A stretch of 40,197 bases of DNA, from positions 1 to 40,197 of the forward strand of contig NZ_JABFMW010000033.1 in NCBI RefSeq assembly GCF_013359725.1. The letters run 5' to 3'. The DNA comes from Pseudarthrobacter sp. C4D7. Lineage in GTDB: Bacteria; Actinomycetota; Actinomycetes; Actinomycetales; Micrococcaceae. Positions 24,429 to 32,540 of this stretch are shown here, piece after piece. The notes below the pieces were generated by a model that ran no database searches, was not told the DNA's origin, and worked only from the letters and a program-made list of their open reading frames with translations. Each line of letters opens with the position of its first letter. Position 1 is the stretch's first letter. Made by a program: the position numbers and the translations under genes.

Positions 24429-25775
24429 TCAGTCGTCGGTGGGCGTGGTCTGGCGGCGCCGCGCCAGGCTTTCCCGGCGCTGGCGGGCCAGGGCGCTGCG
24501 CAACGGCGGCACCACGATTCCCTGGTCGGCCATCTGCCGGCGCACCTTCCGCCGCGAGGCCACGATGGCGGCCGCGCCAAGGGCCAGGAGCAGGAACTGG
24601 ACGCTCAGCGCCAGCCGGAAGGGCTCCAGCCCGTACAGTACCCCCTGGGAGAACCCGGAAGCGTAGAGGACGTCGAGTACCAGTCCGATCAGGAATATGG
24701 AGACCAGTGCGGCGATGAAGCCGCCGACGTTGACAATGCCGGTGGCAGTGCCAATCCCGTGTGCCGGGTTGAAGGTCCGGGCGAAGTCAAAGCCAATCAT
24801 CGACCCGGGACCGCCGACCGCCAGCACCACCACCAGGCCTGCCAGGAGCCACAGCGGAGCACGGCCGGGCAGAAGCAGCACGGCAGCCCAGGCCGCGGCC
24901 GTACCGGCTGCGATCAGCAGCACCATGGTGGAACGCCGCAACGGGTGCCGCGATACGAAGCGCCCAATGAAGGGGCCTACCGCCATCGCGGCGGCAACGT
25001 AAAGCGCCATCAGGGCGGCAACGGTGCCGGCGTCCAGGCCCTGGCCGGAAATAAGGAACGGGTAGCCCCAGGTCATGGCGAACACGGTGCCGGAAAACTG
25101 GATGGTGAAGTGGCTCCACATGCCCAGGCGGGTGCCGGGCTGGCGCCAGGCGCGCGACAGCGACGCTCCGGTGGCCCTCAGCCCCTGCCGGGCGTGCTGC
25201 CGTTCCGTTCCCGGCGGAGCGTCCTGCAACAGCAGGATGACCAGCACGACGGCGAGCGCGGACATCCCCGCAAGCATCAGGAACGCGGGCGTCCATCCCG
25301 CGAGGTGCAGGACCAGCGCAAAGGGCAGGACACTGAAGAGCTGTCCCAGCTGCCCGGACATTCCCGTGAGCTGGGTGACCAGGGGTACGCGGGCGGGGGC
25401 GAACCAGAGGGGGATCAGCCGGATGACCGAGATGAACGTCATGGCGTCGCCGGCGCCCACCAGGACCCGCCCCAGTACTCCCCCGGGAATACTGTCGGCA
25501 AAGGCAAGCTGCAGCTGCCCGAGTCCCATGAGGACCGCACCGCCGGCGATCATGGCCCGCGACCCGAATCTGTCCACCAGCAGGCCCACGGGAATCTGCA
25601 GTCCTGCGTAGACCAGCAGCTGCAGGACAGTGAAGAAGGAAATGGCGGAGGCGCTGGCGTGGAACCGCTCCGTCGCTTCCAGTCCCACCACGCCGAAGGA
25701 GGTGCGCTGCGCCACGGCCACCAGGTACCCGAAAATTCCAATGGTCCAGATAAGCCAGGCGCGGGGTGCAGTCAC
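24429..25775 (-). CDS. MFS transporter
   Basis: A 448-aa major facilitator with about twelve hydrophobic segments. The first helix is AWLIWTIGIFGYLVAVAQRT and the loop 2-3 motif A is GLLVDRFGSR. The long central loop after helix 6 (TERQHARQGLRATGASLSR) and a basic C-terminal tail are typical. GTG 25775 (VTAPRAWLIW) is preferred over the frame start at 25805 because CATAAT-N6-GTG provides a leaderless promoter and the residues before are not membrane-like. The substrate is unknown; it is not obviously a drug exporter. It lies between PAC2 and DUF4192 on the same strand. Confidence 0.87.
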   Translation of the reverse strand: MTAPRAWLIWTIGIFGYLVAVAQRTSFGVVGLEATERFHASASAISFFTVLQLLVYAGLQIPVGLLVDRFGSRAMIAGGAVLMGLGQLQLAFADSIPGGVLGRVLVGAGDAMTFISVIRLIPLWFAPARVPLVTQLTGMSGQLGQLFSVLPFALVLHLAGWTPAFLMLAGMSALAVVLVILLLQDAPPGTERQHARQGLRATGASLSRAWRQPGTRLGMWSHFTIQFSGTVFAMTWGYPFLISGQGLDAGTVAALMALYVAAAMAVGPFIGRFVSRHPLRRSTMVLLIAAGTAAAWAAVLLLPGRAPLWLLAGLVVVLAVGGPGSMIGFDFARTFNPAHGIGTATGIVNVGGFIAALVSIFLIGLVLDVLYASGFSQGVLYGLEPFRLALSVQFLLLALGAAAIVASRRKVRRQMADQGIVVPPLRSALARQRRESLARRRQTTPTDD

Positions 25776-25781
25776 TACTTC

Positions 25782-25787
25782 ATTATG
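25782..25787 (-). promoter_or_regulatory. Leaderless -10-like CATAAT of the MFS gene
   Basis: On the minus strand CATAAT is followed by GAAGTA and GTG 25775, the same six-base spacing as other leaderless candidates here. It lies just after the PAC2 gene end. Confidence 0.4.
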
Positions 25788-25826
25788 CCCGGCGTACGCA
25801 CGCACCCCGGAAGCTGTGACGCCGGG

Positions 25827-26765
25827 CTACTGTCCCGGGTTCTCCCTGGCCAGGTATGCCTCCACCGCCGCGCCGAGATCGTCGGCGTCGGGAAGTTCGT
25901 CGTTCTCGTTGGCCAGCAGCGACCGGCGCACCATGCCGTCCGCTTTCTCGTCGTAGCGGGTTTCGAGCCGGGACACTACCTGCTGGACTTCCTCGGAGGC
26001 TTCGATCTGCTCGGCGATCTGCCGGCTGACCTCGCGGCCGGATTCGCGGAGCCGGTCAGTGGGCAGCATCAGGGAGGTGGCGGCGCCCAGGTATTCCAGG
26101 CCGGCGACGGCGGCTGTTGGGTACTCTGCTTCGGCCAGATAGTGCGGGACGTGGATGACGTACCCGGCAACGTTGCGTCCGGCCTCAACGAGGCGCAGCT
26201 CCAGGATGTGGCCCACAGCGGCGGGAACCTCAACGGTGGGCTTCCATACCGAGATGCCTTCGATCAGCTCCGGCCGGTTTCCGTGCACCGTCACACCCAC
26301 GGGCCGGGTGTGCGGCACCGGCATCGGGATGGAGTGGATCCAGGTGACCAGGTTGACGTCCAGCTTCTCCACGATGTTCACCACGGCGCGGGCGAACCGT
26401 TCCCATTGCAGGTCCGGTTCGAAGCCCGCCAGGAGGAGGAATGGCTTTCCCAGCCCGTCCACCAACCGGTACAGCGCCAGGCGGGGCTCCTGGTAGTCCT
26501 GGATGTGGTCTTCGACGAAACTCAAGTGCGGCCGCCGGGATCTGTAGTCGATCAGCTGGTCGGCGTCGAAGACGGCAACCGGCTGGGCGTCAAGGGAGTC
26601 CAGCAGCTCGGAGTTGATCTGCTTCACCACGTGGCCGGCGTCGGCGAACCCGGTGAAACCCATGACCATGTTCAGTCCCTGTAGTTCGGGGCTGTGGAAC
26701 AGCTCGATGTTGCTGGCATAGAGCGCGTCGGGGTCCAGCAGGGAGCCGGAAATCCGTTCAAGCAC
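25827..26765 (-). CDS. PAC2-family protein (proteasome-assembly-chaperone-like)
   Basis: A 312-aa protein of the PAC2 family, as found beside proteasome genes and elsewhere in actinobacteria. Visible family features are MVMGFTGFADAGHVVKQ near residue 35, RRPHLSFVEDH near 83, LLLAGFEPDLQWERF near 112, TWIHSIPMPVPHTRP, and the C-terminal acidic helix (NENDELPDADDLGAAVEAYL). Its molecular role in bacteria is uncertain. The start is GTG 26765 (VLERISG); the nearby ATG 26770 is out of frame. AAAGGA precedes the start. A possible -10 TATGAA lies about 35 bases upstream. Confidence 0.88.
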   Translation of the reverse strand: MLERISGSLLDPDALYASNIELFHSPELQGLNMVMGFTGFADAGHVVKQINSELLDSLDAQPVAVFDADQLIDYRSRRPHLSFVEDHIQDYQEPRLALYRLVDGLGKPFLLLAGFEPDLQWERFARAVVNIVEKLDVNLVTWIHSIPMPVPHTRPVGVTVHGNRPELIEGISVWKPTVEVPAAVGHILELRLVEAGRNVAGYVIHVPHYLAEAEYPTAAVAGLEYLGAATSLMLPTDRLRESGREVSRQIAEQIEASEEVQQVVSRLETRYDEKADGMVRRSLLANENDELPDADDLGAAVEAYLARENPGQ

Positions 26766-26885
26766 GGCATGTTCCTTTCAGGGGTTCGGGTGGACATCAT
26801 TCATAACGCCGCAGGGGCAGCGGGCATTCCGACGGCGGGTGTGGCGCACATCTCAGGAAATTCTCCTGCGGCGCCAGGGAAGGGC

Positions 26886-26891
26886 TACGAT
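26886..26891 (+). promoter_or_regulatory. Possible -10 TACGAT of the aminopeptidase gene
   Basis: TACGAT stands about 130 bases before the pepA start, with no convincing -35 at the usual distance. The 257-bp PAC2-pepA space holds nothing else that I recognise. Confidence 0.3.
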
Positions 26892-27022
26892 CGGAACTGG
26901 CCTGCCAGGCGGGCTTGCACCCACCCCGGGACCGTCCGGAACGGCCCTATCCGGGGTCATCATGGCAGAGCGCCCAACATGCACCCCTGCCCGAACATTT
27001 CGAGAATTGAGGACTCATCCCT

Positions 27023-28546
27023 GTGGTCAAGAATACTGAAGTCAACCTTAGTACCGTCTCCCGGGACCTGAAGAGGAGCCCCAGCGACGCAGTGGTCATC
27101 GGGGTGGGGCAGGGAACCGATGGCCCGGTCCTCCTGGAGAACCCGCTGACGGCGAAATCCGCGGAGGCACTGGCAGACTCGCTCAAGGCACTCGGCGTGA
27201 CCGGCGCGGCTGACCAGCTGGTCCGCCTGCCGGGGCTGCCCGAGACGGGTGCAGGCATCCTGGTCCTCGCCGGCGTGGGCAAAGTTCCCGCGCAAGGAAC
27301 GCTCACGGAGGAATCACTCCGCCGGGCGGCCGGGTCCGCAGTCCGGCAGCTGGCAGGCCTGGCCACGGTCACCCTCGCATTCCCCACCGCCACCACCCAG
27401 GACGTCACGGCCGTTGCCGAGGGTGCCGCGATGGGCGCCTACGCCTTCACCGAGTTCCGTTCGTCCACTGAAGGCCTGAAGGACCCTGTCCGCAACGCCG
27501 TGATCTTCACCGACCTTGCAGGCAGCGCGGAGCTGGACGCGGCCCTCAAGCGTGCCGGCCTGGTGGCCAAGGCCGTCAACCACACCCGCTCCCTGGTGAA
27601 TACACCCCCGAGCCACCTGTACCCGGAATCATTCGCGGAGGCTGCAAAGGAGCTGGCCAAGGGCCTGCCCGTTAAGGTGACCGTCTGGGACGAGAAGCGC
27701 CTTGAAAAGGAAGGTTTCGGCGGCATCATGGGCGTGGGCAAGGGCTCCACGCGCCAGCCCCGCCTGGTCAAGGTGGAGTACTCCCCCGCCAAAGCCACCG
27801 CCAAAATCGCTCTCGTCGGCAAGGGCATCACTTTCGACACCGGCGGGATCTCGCTCAAGCCGGCCCTGAACATGGGCGACATGAAGAGCGACATGGCCGG
27901 TGCCGCCGTCGTTCTTAACACCGTCCTGGCCCTCGCCGGGCTGGGCCTGCCGGTAAAGGCCACCGCCTGGCTCTGCATTGCCGAAAACATGCCCGGCGGG
28001 GGCGCCTCACGCCCCGCGGACGTCCTGACCATGTTCGGCGGCAAGACAGTGGAAGTGCTCAACACCGACGCCGAAGGCCGCCTGGTCATGGCGGACGGCA
28101 TCGTCGCCGCCAGCCGCGAATACCCTGACGCCATCATCGACGTCGCCACCCTGACCGGAGCGCAGCTGATTGCCCTCGGCAACCGCACCGCGGGTGTCAT
28201 GGGCTCGGACAGCGTCACGGGCGCGCTCAAGGCAGCTGCCGACCGCGCCGGCGAACTGGTCTGGCCCATGCCCCTGCCCGAGGAACTGCGCCCCACCCTG
28301 GACTCCCAGGTGGCGGATCTTGCAAACATCGGCGAACGGCATGGCGGGATGATGACCGCAGCTGTGTTCCTGCGCGAGTTCGTGGGTAAGGACAAGGCGG
28401 GCGAACAGATCCCCTGGGCGCACATCGACATCGCAGGGCCGTCCTTTAATAACGGCAGCCCTTACGGCTACACGCACAAGCAGGGCACCGGATGCACGGT
28501 CCGCACCCTGGTTGCCTACGTGGAAGACATCCTCGCGGCCGCCTGA
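27023..28546 (+). CDS. pepA: Leucyl aminopeptidase (M17 family)
   Basis: A 507-aa cytosolic dizinc aminopeptidase that releases N-terminal residues from peptides. The M17 signature NTDAEGRL is at about residue 347 and the metal/active-site stretch KGITFDTGGISLKP at about 266. The N-terminal alpha/beta domain is complete. GTG 27023 (VVKNTEVNLSTV) follows TGAGGA. Some homologues bind DNA, which cannot be judged here. It is transcribed toward lpd, 254 bp away. The neighbourhood (pepB / dlaT / lipB / lipA) resembles M. tuberculosis Rv2213-Rv2218 as I remember it. Confidence 0.94.
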   Translation: MVKNTEVNLSTVSRDLKRSPSDAVVIGVGQGTDGPVLLENPLTAKSAEALADSLKALGVTGAADQLVRLPGLPETGAGILVLAGVGKVPAQGTLTEESLRRAAGSAVRQLAGLATVTLAFPTATTQDVTAVAEGAAMGAYAFTEFRSSTEGLKDPVRNAVIFTDLAGSAELDAALKRAGLVAKAVNHTRSLVNTPPSHLYPESFAEAAKELAKGLPVKVTVWDEKRLEKEGFGGIMGVGKGSTRQPRLVKVEYSPAKATAKIALVGKGITFDTGGISLKPALNMGDMKSDMAGAAVVLNTVLALAGLGLPVKATAWLCIAENMPGGGASRPADVLTMFGGKTVEVLNTDAEGRLVMADGIVAASREYPDAIIDVATLTGAQLIALGNRTAGVMGSDSVTGALKAAADRAGELVWPMPLPEELRPTLDSQVADLANIGERHGGMMTAAVFLREFVGKDKAGEQIPWAHIDIAGPSFNNGSPYGYTHKQGTGCTVRTLVAYVEDILAAA

Positions 28547-28666
28547 GAACGGCCGCAGCCCCGGTGCCACGCGGCCCTGCGGCGCAGGTGATCCCTGTGC
28601 CACAGAGCCGCGTGACACTGGACACAAGCGCTCCACAAACGCAGCGCCAAGGTGGAGCATGGATAG

Positions 28667-28688
28667 GTGGTTCGCTAAGGTGAACCAC
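28667..28688. promoter_or_regulatory. Inverted repeat GTGGTTC-N8-GAACCAC upstream of lpd
   Basis: Perfect 7-bp arms centred about 45 bp upstream of the possible lpd -10. The placement suits an activator or repressor site; no regulator is recognised. Confidence 0.35.
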
Positions 28689-28722
28689 GGTAGTCACAAA
28701 TGCAAGAGAGTTGCCCTGCTGA

Positions 28723-28728
28723 CATAAT
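28723..28728 (+). promoter_or_regulatory. Possible -10 CATAAT of lpd
   Basis: CATAAT with a weak ATGCAA at 17 bp upstream as -35 would give a leader of about 65 bases before GTG 28801. Confidence 0.4.
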
Positions 28729-28800
28729 CACGGCAGTGCAAGTTCCAAGACCAGATGATGCGCGCTGACCGCGTCATCGTTCACGCGAGGGAGCGTTTTA

Positions 28801-30183
28801 GTGGCCGATCAGGCAACTGCGCAAGAATTCGACATCCTGGTACTCGGTGGCGGCAGCGGCGGATACGCTGCAGCCCTGCGTGCGGTACAGCTCGGCCTCA
28901 CCGTCGGCCTCGTGGAGAAGGGCAAGCTGGGCGGCACCTGCCTCCACAACGGCTGCATCCCCACCAAGGCTTTGCTGCACTCAGCAGAGCTGGCCGACCA
29001 CGCCCGTGACTCCGCCAAGTACGGCGTGAACGTCACCCTCGACGGCATCGACATCAACGCTGTCAACGCGTACAAGGACGGCATCATCGCCGGCAAGTAC
29101 AAGGGTCTGCAGGGCCTCATCAAGTCCAAGGGCATCACCGTCATCGAAGGTGAAGGCAAGCTCCAGGGCACCGACACCGTCGTCGTGAACGGCACCGCCT
29201 ACAAGGGCAAGAACATCGTCCTGGCCACGGGCTCCTACTCGCGCACCCTTCCGGGCCTGGAAATCGGCGGCAAGGTCATCACCTCCGACCAGGCCCTCAC
29301 CATGGACTACATCCCCAAGAGCGCCATCATCCTGGGCGGCGGCGTCATCGGCGTCGAATTCGCCTCGGTCTGGAAGTCGTTCGGCGTGGACGTCACCATC
29401 GTCGAAGGCCTGCCCTCCCTGGTTCCCAACGAGGACACCACCATCGTGAAGAACTTCGAGCGCGCCTTCAAGAAGCGCGGCATCAAGTTCTCCACCGGCA
29501 TCTTCTTCCAGGGCGTGGAGCAGAACGACGACGGCGTCAAGGTCACCCTGGTGGACGGCAAGACGTTCGAAGCCGACCTGCTGCTGGTGGCCGTGGGCCG
29601 TGGCCCCGTCACCGCCAACCTCGGCTACGAGGAAGCGGGCATCACCATCGACCGCGGCTTCGTCATCACCAACGAGCGCCTCCACACCGGCGTCGGCAAC
29701 GTCTACGCCGTCGGCGACATCGTCCCCGGCGTGCAGCTGGCCCACCGCGGCTACCAGCAGGGCATCTTCGTGGCCGAGGAAATCGCCGGCCTGAAGCCCG
29801 TTGTGGTCGAAGACATCAACATCCCCAAGGTCACCTACTCCGAGCCCGAAATCGCCACCGTCGGCTACACCGAGAAGGCTGCCAAGGAAAAGTTCGGCGA
29901 AGACCAGGTCCAGACCCAGGAATACAACCTCGCCGGCAACGGCAAGAGCTCCATCCTGGGCACCTCCGGCCTGGTCAAGCTTGTCCGCCAGAAGGACGGC
30001 CCCGTCGTCGGCGTCCACATGATCGGCGCCCGCATGGGCGAGCAGGTGGGCGAGGCCCAGCTGATCGTGAACTGGGAAGCCTACCCGGAGGACGTGGCGC
30101 AGCTGCTGCACGCCCACCCCACCCAGAACGAAGCCCTCGGCGAAGCGCACCTGGCGCTGGCCGGCAAAGCGTTGCACGGCTAG
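28801..30183 (+). CDS. lpd: Dihydrolipoyl dehydrogenase (E3)
   Basis: A 460-aa FAD/NAD-dependent disulfide oxidoreductase that reoxidises dihydrolipoyl groups of 2-oxoacid dehydrogenase complexes. The FAD motif ILVLGGGSGGYAAA is followed by the redox pair Cys47/Cys52 in GGTCLHNGCIPTK, the NAD motif ILGGGVIGVEFAS (about 177-190), the FAD-phosphate stretch TGVGNVYAVGDI and the catalytic HAHPTQNEA near residue 438. The start is GTG 28801 with GAGGGAG seven bases upstream. The E2 gene lies 112 bp downstream across a large hairpin, so the two may be co-transcribed with attenuation or separately initiated. Confidence 0.96.
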   Translation: MADQATAQEFDILVLGGGSGGYAAALRAVQLGLTVGLVEKGKLGGTCLHNGCIPTKALLHSAELADHARDSAKYGVNVTLDGIDINAVNAYKDGIIAGKYKGLQGLIKSKGITVIEGEGKLQGTDTVVVNGTAYKGKNIVLATGSYSRTLPGLEIGGKVITSDQALTMDYIPKSAIILGGGVIGVEFASVWKSFGVDVTIVEGLPSLVPNEDTTIVKNFERAFKKRGIKFSTGIFFQGVEQNDDGVKVTLVDGKTFEADLLLVAVGRGPVTANLGYEEAGITIDRGFVITNERLHTGVGNVYAVGDIVPGVQLAHRGYQQGIFVAEEIAGLKPVVVEDINIPKVTYSEPEIATVGYTEKAAKEKFGEDQVQTQEYNLAGNGKSSILGTSGLVKLVRQKDGPVVGVHMIGARMGEQVGEAQLIVNWEAYPEDVAQLLHAHPTQNEALGEAHLALAGKALHG

Positions 30184-30200
30184 TTCCCCAGAGTTACCAG

Positions 30201-30239
30201 GCCTGGTGCACCCGGTCACGCAGACCGGGTGCACTAGGC
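30201..30239. terminator. Large hairpin between lpd and the E2 gene
   Basis: GCCTGGTGCACCCGGTC and GACCGGGTGCACTAGGC form a 17-bp stem with one G-T pair around the loop ACGCA, starting 17 bases after the lpd stop. No T-run follows. It can act as terminator, attenuator or mRNA-processing site. Its right arm includes TAGGCT, which could be a -10 element for the E2 gene. Confidence 0.6.
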
Positions 30240-30295
30240 TTCCATCAAGGCAGCAATCATTCGCACTAAAGATCAATAAGGAGAACGGGGACGAC

Positions 30296-32038
30296 ATGTC
30301 TGAATCCGTTAACTTGCCCGCCCTCGGTGAGAGTGTCACCGAAGGAACCGTCACCCGCTGGCTCAAGCAGGTGGGTGACCGGGTAGAGGTGGACGAGCCG
30401 CTGCTCGAAGTCTCCACCGACAAAGTAGACACTGAAATCCCCTCTCCCGTAGCTGGCGTGATTGAAGAAATCCTGGTCGCTGAAGACGAGACCGCCGAGG
30501 TCGGCGCACCGCTGGTGCGCATTGGCGACGGCTCCGGCGGAGGCTCCGCCCCGGCCGAAGAAGCTCCCGCAGCCGCTCCCGCCGAAGAGGCACCCGCAGC
30601 AGCGCCCGCACAGGAGGCCCCTGCTGAAGAGGCACCGGCCCAGGAAGCCCCTGCCCAGGAGGCTCCGGCTGCCGGCGGCGAAAGCCACGAAGTGACCCTC
30701 CCCGCCCTGGGCGAAAGCGTCACCGAAGGCACCGTCACCCGCTGGCTCAAGGCCGTGGGCGACTCCGTCGACGTCGACGAGCCCCTGTTGGAGGTCTCCA
30801 CCGACAAGGTTGACACCGAGATCCCCTCCCCGGTTGCCGGCACGCTGCAGGAAATCCGGGTCAACGAGGACGAGACCGCCGAGGTTGGTTCCGTGCTGGC
30901 CGTCATCGGCTCCGGCGCCCCCGCTGCCGCTGCTCCTAAGGCTGCACCCGCGGCTCCCCAGCAGGAAGCCCCCAAGCAGGAGGCACTCAAGCAGGAAGCC
31001 CCCAAGCAGGAGGCACCGAAGCAGGAAGCCCCCGCTCCGGCAGCAGCTCCGGCCCCCGCCCCGCAGGCTGCCCCGGCAGCCCAGGAAGCCGCACCGGCAT
31101 CCGGCTCGGAATCCGGTTACGTCACTCCCCTGGTCCGCAAGCTGGCCAACCAGCACGGCGTGGATATCTCCTCGCTGTCCGGCACCGGTGTTGGCGGCCG
31201 CATCCGCAAGCAGGATGTCATTGCCGCCGCTGAAGCCAAGGCAGCTCCCGCAGCAGCCCCGGCCGCTGCACCTGCTGCTTCCGCTCCGGCCGCGTCCGGC
31301 GCAGCCGCCTCCTCGCTGCGCGGAACCACCCAGAAGGCTCCCCGCATCCGCCAGGTCATCGCCCGCCGCATGCGCGAGTCCCTCGAGGTCTCCACCCAGC
31401 TCACCCAGGTCCACGAAGTGGACATGACCAAGGTTGCCAAGCTGCGCGCCCGTGCCAAGAACTCGTTCCAGGCCCAGAACGGCGTCAAGCTGACCTTCCT
31501 GCCCTTCATCGCCAAGGCCGTGGCCGAGGCCCTCAAGCAGCACCCGAAGCTGAACGCTGCGTACGACGAAGACAAGCAGGAAATCACGTACCACAACGCC
31601 GAGCACCTGGCGATCGCCGTCGACACCGACAAGGGCCTGCTGGTTCCGGTCATCGCCGACGCCGGCAACCTGAACCTCGCCGGCCTGGCAGGCAAGATTG
31701 CCGATGTTGCTTCCCGTACCCGTGACGGCAAGATCGGTCCGGACGAACTGTCCGGCGGCACCTTCAGCATCACCAACATCGGTTCAGTCGGCGCCCTGTT
31801 CGACACCCCGATCATCAACCAGCCGCAGGTGGGAATCCTGGGCACCGGCGCCATCGTCAAGCGCGCCGTGGTGGTTGCTGACGAGAACGGTGACGACTCG
31901 ATCGCTATCCGGTCCATGATGTACCTCTCCCTGACGTACGACCACCGCCTGGTGGACGGCGCTGACGCGGGCCGGTTCCTCCAGACCCTGAAGGCACGCC
32001 TCGAAGAAGGCGCGTTCGAAGCGGACCTGGGACTGTAA
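30296..32038 (+). CDS. sucB: Dihydrolipoamide acyltransferase (E2) with two lipoyl domains
   Basis: A 580-aa core enzyme of a 2-oxoacid dehydrogenase complex. Two lipoyl domains (about 2-77 and 130-205) carry the modified lysines Lys43 and Lys171 in EVSTDKVDTE. Ala/Pro/Glu-rich linkers follow each, a peripheral-subunit-binding domain lies at about 274-310 (YVTPLVRKLANQHGVD), and the catalytic domain from about 345 ends with the DHRLVDG motif. ATG 30296 gives the conserved MSESVNLPALGESVTEG; AAGGAG lies 12 bases upstream. The gene is usually annotated as succinyltransferase sucB, but the two-lipoyl layout and linkage to lipB-lipA match mycobacterial DlaT, the pyruvate dehydrogenase E2. The acyl specificity cannot be read from motifs. 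Confidence 0.94.
   Translation: MSESVNLPALGESVTEGTVTRWLKQVGDRVEVDEPLLEVSTDKVDTEIPSPVAGVIEEILVAEDETAEVGAPLVRIGDGSGGGSAPAEEAPAAAPAEEAPAAAPAQEAPAEEAPAQEAPAQEAPAAGGESHEVTLPALGESVTEGTVTRWLKAVGDSVDVDEPLLEVSTDKVDTEIPSPVAGTLQEIRVNEDETAEVGSVLAVIGSGAPAAAAPKAAPAAPQQEAPKQEALKQEAPKQEAPKQEAPAPAAAPAPAPQAAPAAQEAAPASGSESGYVTPLVRKLANQHGVDISSLSGTGVGGRIRKQDVIAAAEAKAAPAAAPAAAPAASAPAASGAAASSLRGTTQKAPRIRQVIARRMRESLEVSTQLTQVHEVDMTKVAKLRARAKNSFQAQNGVKLTFLPFIAKAVAEALKQHPKLNAAYDEDKQEITYHNAEHLAIAVDTDKGLLVPVIADAGNLNLAGLAGKIADVASRTRDGKIGPDELSGGTFSITNIGSVGALFDTPIINQPQVGILGTGAIVKRAVVVADENGDDSIAIRSMMYLSLTYDHRLVDGADAGRFLQTLKARLEEGAFEADLGL
30962..31036 (+). repeat. Five imperfect 15-bp repeats in the E2 linker
   Basis: Units encode QEAPK, QEALK, QEAPK, QEAPK and QEAPA (residues 223-247). 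This in-frame tandem repeat lengthens the flexible arm after the second lipoyl domain, and its copy number may vary between strains. Confidence 0.8.
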
Positions 32039-32053
32039 CAGCCAGCCACGAAC

Positions 32054-32107
32054 GACGGCGGCGGGCACCAGCGGTGGGATAACCACCGGGCGGTGCGCGC
32101 CGCCGTC
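32054..32107 (+). terminator. Nested hairpin after the E2 gene
   Basis: Outer arms GACGGCGGCG / CGCCGCCGTC enclose GCACC/GGTGC and a small inner hairpin GGTGG-GATAA-CCACC. It starts 16 bases after the stop. There is no T-run; it probably terminates the lpd-E2 transcript. Confidence 0.6.
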
Positions 32108-32148
32108 GCGGCTTAACGGGCCGCCGTCAGCAGAGGGCAGCGTGGTTT

Positions 32149-32165
32149 TGCTACAAGCCGTAGAA
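32149..32165. promoter_or_regulatory. BlaI-like operator copy, TGCTAC-AAGCC-GTAGAA
   Basis: Differs from the cydA-blaI dyads at one arm base only and keeps the 5-bp spacer and the CTAC/GTAG core. It lies just upstream of the -10 of the small membrane-protein gene. This could be coincidence. Confidence 0.4.
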
Positions 32166-32170
32166 ATGAC

Positions 32171-32187
32171 TGGCTAAGCTGTAGCCA
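32171..32187 (+). promoter_or_regulatory. Leaderless promoter TAAGCT-N6-ATG within the dyad TGGCTA-AGCTG-TAGCCA
   Basis: TAAGCT at 32175-32180 is six bases from ATG 32187. It is embedded in a perfect 6-bp-arm dyad of 17 bp ending at the start codon, 22 bp from the centre of the BlaI-like site. Confidence 0.5.
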
Positions 32188-32540
32188 TGACTATCCTTTT
32201 TAATATCCTGGTTTTCCTGCATGTGGTGGGCGCAGCCATGATCGTGGGCTACTGGATCGCCACGATGCGGACGCCCACTGTGCACCCGCGCCAGCGTGAC
32301 GGCGCGTTCCTGCAGCTCCTCACCGGCATCGCCATGATGGGCATCCTTCCGTTCCTGCCGGACAAGGACCCCAACTACGCCAAGCTGGGCATCAAGTTCG
32401 TCATCGCCATCGTGGTTGCCGTCCTGGCCATTATCGGATCCCGCAAGGTCAAGAAGGGTGAGCCCGTCTCCACCGGCCTCGCCCACGGCGTCGGCGGCCT
32501 GGCCCTGGTCAACATCGCCATCGCCACCATCTGGCAGTAA
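32187..32540 (+). CDS. Small integral membrane protein, unknown function
   Basis: A 117-aa protein with about four hydrophobic helices (residues 3-25, 41-57, 68-88 and 98-116) and a basic loop KVKKGEPV. The first helix has FLHVVGAAMIVGYW, and a His in such a place can ligate heme in CopD-like or SirB-like membrane proteins, but only this His lies clearly within a helix, so heme binding is speculation. I do not recognise the family. It is transcribed alone between the E2 and OsmC genes, probably without a leader. The BlaI-like dyad upstream would link it to the bd oxidase regulator if real. Confidence 0.75.
   Translation: MTILFNILVFLHVVGAAMIVGYWIATMRTPTVHPRQRDGAFLQLLTGIAMMGILPFLPDKDPNYAKLGIKFVIAIVVAVLAIIGSRKVKKGEPVSTGLAHGVGGLALVNIAIATIWQ

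Noticed and set aside
24345..26684. A 779-codon plus-strand open frame antisense to the MFS and PAC2 genes
   Set aside because: It is rich in Gly, Gln, Arg and His without domains and opposes two genes with clear family motifs; such long frames are common antisense to high-GC genes.
28676..28700. GGTGA ... TCACA halves resembling a cAMP-receptor (GlxR) site upstream of lpd
   Set aside because: The spacing is ten bases instead of the six of TGTGA-N6-TCACA.
28981..31005. A 674-codon minus-strand frame antisense to lpd and the E2 gene
   Set aside because: Its Gly/Ala/Ser repeats mirror the E2 linkers and lpd codons; there is no ribosome site or family resemblance.
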